Of a stretch of DNA of 64,000 bases, positions 60,136-64,000 are shown piece by piece. How positions within the stretch are numbered: position 1 is the first letter of the stretch; each line of letters opens with the position of its first letter. The translations under genes and the position numbers were made by a program. The notes under the pieces are model-generated. The model ran no database searches. It saw only the letters and a program-made list of their open reading frames with translations, and had not been told where the DNA came from. This DNA is from JACKDW01 sp964621785 (GTDB taxonomy: Bacteria; Myxococcota_A; Polyangia; Nannocystales; Nannocystaceae), in NCBI GenBank assembly GCA_964621785.1, contig CAZUPD010000002.1, positions 124,001 to 188,000 of the forward strand. Direction: 5' to 3'.

Positions 60136-61533
60136 ATGGAAGATACAGTCAACCTCAACACCGTGATCGATCAGGTCTGCGCCGAGAAGAACATCTCGCG
60201 CGATGTCCTCGTTGAGACCGTCGAGCAGGCTGTCGCCACGGCGGCGAAAAAGATTTTTGACGACCGCGAGATCGAAGCGAGCTTCGATACCGAGACCGGC
60301 AACGTGAAGTTGTTTCAAGTCCTCTATGTCGTCGACGAAGTCCAGTCCGAGATGCGCGAGCTCAGCCGCGACCAGGCCCAGCGCGCCGGCCTCGAAGCCG
60401 AAGTTGGTGACGAGCTGTTGTTCGAGATTTTCTACCTCGACGCCGACCGCAAACGGGCGCAACAACAGGCGCGCGAGTACGCCGAGATCGAGGCGCTTCA
60501 GTACAAACACCGCGGCTTTGGTCGCATCGCCGCACAGACGGCCAAACAGGTGATCATCCAACGCGTCCGCGAGGCCGAGCGCGAGAACCTTTACGACCGC
60601 TACAAAGATAAAAAGGGCGAGTTGATGACGGGGATCGTCCGCCGGTTCGAGCGCGGCAGCATCGTCGTCGAAGTCGACAACGGCGGAACCGAGGCGATCT
60701 TACCCTCGCGCGAGCAGGTGCCCCGTGAGTCGCTGCGCCCGGGCGATCGGATCGTCGCCTATGTGAAGGATGTCGACAAATCTGCCCGCGGTCCCCAGAT
60801 CGTGTTGTCGCGGACCCACCGCGGCTTGGTGGCCAAGTTGTTCGAGCACGAGGTCCCCGAGATCTTTGAAGGTATCGTGCGAATCGAGGCCTGCGCCCGC
60901 GAACCGGGTGCCCGATCCAAGATCGCCGTGTCCTCGCGCGACCGCGATGTCGACCCCGTGGGCGCCTGCGTCGGGATGCGCGGGAGTCGGGTCCAAGCCG
61001 TGGTCCAAGAGTTGCGCGGCGAAAAAATCGACATCGTCCCGTTCAACGACGATCCGGCACGGTTTGTGTGCAACGCGATCCAACCGGCATCCGTCTCCCG
61101 GGTATTGATCGACGCCGAGCGGCACACAATGGAACTCGTTGTCCCCGACGACAAACTCAGTCTGGCGATCGGCAAAAAAGGCCAAAACGTGCGCCTCGCG
61201 TCGCGTCTCACCGGATGGCGGATCGATATCCACTCGGAAAGCAAGTTGCGCGAGATGGAGCTGCGGAGCTTGGCCGAAATGGCCGCGGTCCCCGGCGTCG
61301 GTCCAGAGACCGCCGGCACATTGTTTCAAATCGGTTGGCGTTCGCTTCGTGATCTCGCGATCGCCGACGTCGATGAGCTGGCTCAAGTTCCGGGAATCGA
61401 CACTCCCGAGCAAGCCGAAAATATCGTCGACATCGCAAATGACGCAGTCAGCGGGAAGATTGAGTTAGACGTCAATTACCCGACTCTAGACGAAGAAACA
61501 GAAGAGATTGAGGCGGAGGTGCCAACTGGATGA
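60136..61533 (+). CDS. nusA: transcription termination/antitermination protein NusA
   Basis: A 465-residue protein that binds RNA polymerase and modulates pausing, termination and antitermination. The N-terminal polymerase-binding domain (1-125) is followed by an S1 domain (about 161-227), KH1 (GACVGMRGSRVQAVVQELRG, about 277-296) and KH2 (AIGKKGQNVRLASRLTGW, 344-361). A C-terminal helix-hairpin-helix part follows (AAVPGVGPETAGTLF). It ends in an acidic tail. A TTG at 60109 inside rimP would add nine residues and is not used. The stop overlaps the ylxR start (ATGA). Confidence 0.97.
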   Translation: MEDTVNLNTVIDQVCAEKNISRDVLVETVEQAVATAAKKIFDDREIEASFDTETGNVKLFQVLYVVDEVQSEMRELSRDQAQRAGLEAEVGDELLFEIFYLDADRKRAQQQAREYAEIEALQYKHRGFGRIAAQTAKQVIIQRVREAERENLYDRYKDKKGELMTGIVRRFERGSIVVEVDNGGTEAILPSREQVPRESLRPGDRIVAYVKDVDKSARGPQIVLSRTHRGLVAKLFEHEVPEIFEGIVRIEACAREPGARSKIAVSSRDRDVDPVGACVGMRGSRVQAVVQELRGEKIDIVPFNDDPARFVCNAIQPASVSRVLIDAERHTMELVVPDDKLSLAIGKKGQNVRLASRLTGWRIDIHSESKLREMELRSLAEMAAVPGVGPETAGTLFQIGWRSLRDLAIADVDELAQVPGIDTPEQAENIVDIANDAVSGKIELDVNYPTLDEETEEIEAEVPTG

Positions 61534-61937
61534 GTACACCGATCCGCACATGTGTCGGCTGTCGTACGCGCCGACCGCAGGTAGCACTCTTGCGAGTGCG
61601 TCGCACGCCCGAGGGTGATATTGTCCCGGCCGTGCGCCGCGGCGATAACGCCCTTATCGGAGGTCGCTCGGCATACCTGTGTCCTTCCCAAAAGTGTTTT
61701 GACCAAGCTATCAAACGCCGGAGTCTCACCCGTGTGTGGGCCCGGTCCAAGGCATCAGCCCCGACCCAAATCAACGATCCATCCAGGCTGTGGGCAGCCC
61801 TGAGAGAATCATTGAGAACCGAAATCGAGATCGTCACCCGCAGTAGCCGTAACCCGGCGCTGCCTCGCATCCAACGGCTGTGCTCGCTCGCACAAGCCCT
61901 CGACTGTGCTCCGGGCACCTCGGGGAAAGGGGGATGA
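61530..61937 (+). CDS. ylxR: YlxR-family (DUF448) RNA-binding protein
   Basis: A 135-residue protein. The family signature RTCVGCRTRRPQVALLRV and GGRSAYLCPSQKCFDQAIKRR covers the first 70 residues; the Cys pairs recall the YlxR fold. The last 55 residues are an extra tail. In most bacteria it sits between nusA and infB, as here. Its role is probably in nucleic-acid binding; it is poorly defined. It overlaps nusA by four bases and is three bases from infB. Confidence 0.9.
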   Translation: MSTPIRTCVGCRTRRPQVALLRVRRTPEGDIVPAVRRGDNALIGGRSAYLCPSQKCFDQAIKRRSLTRVWARSKASAPTQINDPSRLWAALRESLRTEIEIVTRSSRNPALPRIQRLCSLAQALDCAPGTSGKGG

Positions 61938-61940
61938 GCT

Positions 61941-64000
61941 ATGGCGACGAAAAAGATCCGCGTCTACGAACTCGCCCGTGAACTGGGCCAAGAAACCAAG
62001 GCAACGGAAAAAGTTATCCGCGGCCTCGGACTCCAGATCAAAAACTACATGAGCACCCTGACCGTTGAGGAGGCGAACCGCGTTCGCTCCCACGTTCGCG
62101 GCGGGAAACCGCTGCCGAAAACTCCCGAAACAAAGCCGAAGCGCCGCCGCGCGACGGTGATTCGCCGGACCGCAAAAGGGCCGCGACCTGCGGTCTTAGA
62201 GGCGGAAGCCCGGGCTAAAAAGGCTGCCGAGGAGGCCGCCCGTGTCGCCGAGGTCGAGGCCCAAGTCCGGCCCGTTGTCCGACCGACGATTCGCCGTCGG
62301 CCCGTACTCGTCCGCGACTCTGACGCAGTCGAAGCTGAAGAGCAGGAGCCAGAGGCGATGCCCGACGAGCAGCCGGTCGAGGCCGAGGCGATCGAACCGG
62401 TGCGTGTACAAGAAGCGCACTCGCCGGACGAGCCAGGCGATCCCAAGTCCAAACCTAAGGCGAGCGTGACCCGGGAGTCGTTTCAACGCAAGCAAGCGTC
62501 GATGCCGGCAGTCGGTCAACGGATCGAGCTCCCAGCCGGAACTCGTCGCCTGCCGGGAGGCCTCGCCGAACGGATGGCTGATAAGCCGCCGCCACGTCCG
62601 GGCCGTACGCAACAACCGAGTCGCGCACAACCGAGGCAAGAAAAACAGCCCGAAGCCCGACCGCAACAGCAGCAAACGCAACAGCAGCCGCAGCCGCAGC
62701 GGGAGTCTGCCGCGCCCAAGCCTTCCGCGAAGTCGAAGCAGCGCGAAGACAGCCGTCGAGTGGTGCGCAACGATGCTGGTGTGATCGTCGGAGTCGCCAA
62801 GCAACGGGCCGAGCCGAGGATCAAGGGGTTCATCCAGCTCAGCCAAATGCGGCCGCGCCAGCAGGTGATCATCACCGACGCCGGAGACGAGCCGAGAGGC
62901 GGCCGCGCCAGCGAACGCAAAAAGCGCGAAGAACGGATTCAGCAACAGGGGCGTCGCCGCAAGATGCCCATGCGCAACCGCAAAAGTCCCGGTCACTCCC
63001 CACGGGTTGCAACCCAGGAGATGAGCGAGGCGAAAAAGCGGATCCGCGTCGACGAGGCGATCATGGTCGCCGACCTGGCCCACCAGATGGGCAAAAAAGC
63101 CGGCGCGATCATGCGGGTGTTGTGGGGGATGGGCCTGCGTGGCTTGACCATCAACCACGCCGTCGACATCGAGACCGCCGAGTTAGTTGCCGGCGAGTTC
63201 GGCTACACGGTCGAGAACGTCTCGTTCCAAGAAGAGGCGATCACCGGTGCCGCCGAGAAGGGCGTCGGGGAACCGCGGGCGCCTGTCGTCACGATGATGG
63301 GCCACGTCGACCACGGCAAGACCTCGCTGCTCGACAAGATCCGTTCGTCGCGGGTTGCCGACGGTGAGTCCGGAGGCATCACCCAGCACATCGGTGCCTA
63401 CAAAGTCTCGACCGAAAAAGGCGATGTTGTATTTCTCGACACACCGGGTCACGAGGCGTTCTCCGCCATGCGCTCGCGCGGTGCCCAAGTCACCGACGTG
63501 GTTGTGTTGGTAGTCGCGGCTGATGACGGTGTCATGCCGACAACTGTCGAGGCGATCAAACACGCGAAAGAGGCCAAGGTCACCCTGATGGTCGCCCTCA
63601 ACAAGGTCGACAAACCCGAGGCGAACCCCGGGCGCGTCAAGCAAATGTTGATGGAGCACGGACTGGTCGGCGAAGAATTTGGCGGTGAAACTATCATCGT
63701 CGAGGTCTCGGCCAAGTCGGGGCAGGGGATCGACAAACTGCTCGAGATGCTGGCCCTGCAGACAGAGCTGCTCGACCTGCGTGCGAGTCGCGAAGGCCGT
63801 GCCGCAGGCATTGTCCTCGAGGCTCGGGTCGACAAGGGACGGGGCCCCATCGCCACCGTATTGATCGAAGCGGGACGGCTCAAAAAGGGCCAGATCGTGG
63901 TCGCCAACGAGTACAGCGGCAAGGTCCGTGCGATCCTCGACGACCGCGGCAAGGTGTTCCGCGAGGCAGGTCCATCGACCCCGGTCGAAGTCCTCGGACT
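61941..64000 (+). CDS. infB: translation initiation factor IF-2, 3' end outside window
   Basis: 686 codons are present; the gene runs off the window. The N-terminal IF2 small domain (RVYELARELGQETKATEKVIRG) is followed by about 350 residues of charged, Gln/Pro/Arg-rich linker. The second small domain (RVDEAIMVADLAHQMGKKAGAIMRVLW) precedes the G domain, which starts with GHVDHGKTS near residue 454, then VVFLDTPGHEAF and ALNKVDKP. The domain II start is visible at the window end. It brings initiator tRNA to the ribosome. ATG at 61941 follows GGGGGATGA. No exact iterated palindrome occurs in this operon. Confidence 0.97.
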   Translation, partial: MATKKIRVYELARELGQETKATEKVIRGLGLQIKNYMSTLTVEEANRVRSHVRGGKPLPKTPETKPKRRRATVIRRTAKGPRPAVLEAEARAKKAAEEAARVAEVEAQVRPVVRPTIRRRPVLVRDSDAVEAEEQEPEAMPDEQPVEAEAIEPVRVQEAHSPDEPGDPKSKPKASVTRESFQRKQASMPAVGQRIELPAGTRRLPGGLAERMADKPPPRPGRTQQPSRAQPRQEKQPEARPQQQQTQQQPQPQRESAAPKPSAKSKQREDSRRVVRNDAGVIVGVAKQRAEPRIKGFIQLSQMRPRQQVIITDAGDEPRGGRASERKKREERIQQQGRRRKMPMRNRKSPGHSPRVATQEMSEAKKRIRVDEAIMVADLAHQMGKKAGAIMRVLWGMGLRGLTINHAVDIETAELVAGEFGYTVENVSFQEEAITGAAEKGVGEPRAPVVTMMGHVDHGKTSLLDKIRSSRVADGESGGITQHIGAYKVSTEKGDVVFLDTPGHEAFSAMRSRGAQVTDVVVLVVAADDGVMPTTVEAIKHAKEAKVTLMVALNKVDKPEANPGRVKQMLMEHGLVGEEFGGETIIVEVSAKSGQGIDKLLEMLALQTELLDLRASREGRAAGIVLEARVDKGRGPIATVLIEAGRLKKGQIVVANEYSGKVRAILDDRGKVFREAGPSTPVEVLG

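Noticed and set aside
1..64000. CRISPR array, tRNA, rRNA or insertion sequence
   Set aside because: I saw no regular direct repeats with spacers, no cloverleaf with a T-loop GGTTCGA-type sequence in place, and no transposase motif.

Overview
The window looks like a piece of a Myxococcota chromosome, probably near the Nannocystaceae. The signs are high GC content, several eukaryote-type Ser/Thr kinases, an FHA-domain sigma-54 activator, many lipoproteins with Ser/Thr/Asp-rich linkers, a Cys-rich-repeat lipoprotein of the Myxococcus type, and a MYXO-CTERM-like tail on a secreted glucoamylase. Ten Ns at 36300-36309 show that this is a draft assembly. This placement rests on gene content, not on a marker tree.

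Layout. 1-7.3 kb: an alpha/beta hydrolase cut by the window edge, malQ, and opposite them a class I terpene synthase overlapping glgX, then glgB. 7.4-10 kb: a Ser/Thr kinase with a C-terminal macro-like domain and a partner of unknown function. 10-21 kb: a CocE/NonD-type hydrolase, a receiver-kinase-cyclase-like fusion, two TPR-type lipoproteins, a membrane kinase, and divergently the FHA/sigma-54 activator. 21-28.7 kb: secreted amylase, secreted glucoamylase, alpha-glucan phosphorylase, thioredoxin-like protein and a small CPXCG protein. 29-41 kb: three VWA-domain proteins around a very large topoisomerase III-RecQ fusion. 41-47.8 kb: a POT transporter and a nikR operon (nikR, two lipoproteins, TonB-dependent receptor) with a GTGTTAC-N13-GTAACAC operator. 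47.8-59.2 kb: Cys-rich lipoprotein, M14 carboxypeptidase, two overlapping acyl-CoA dehydrogenase genes, three proteins of unknown role, an NrsF-like anti-sigma factor and its ECF sigma factor. 59.5-64 kb: rimP-nusA-ylxR-infB, with infB cut by the window end.

How it fits together. MalQ, GlgX, GlgB, GlgP, the secreted amylase and the secreted glucoamylase make a near-complete alpha-glucan set: outside digestion, and inside branching, debranching, phosphorolysis and glucan transfer. Synthesis genes (glgA, glgC) are not in the window. The nik operon reads as nickel-repressed outer-membrane nickel uptake.

Most unusual signal. A degenerate palindrome, TGYANNTRCA (usually flanked by A/T), occurs 43 times by hand count. 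About 2 are expected from base composition. It lies both inside and between genes, has a random centre, and runs through unrelated functions, so it behaves like a highly iterated palindrome (HIP-like) and not like a regulon operator. I know of no description of it. Counts were made by eye and should be recomputed.
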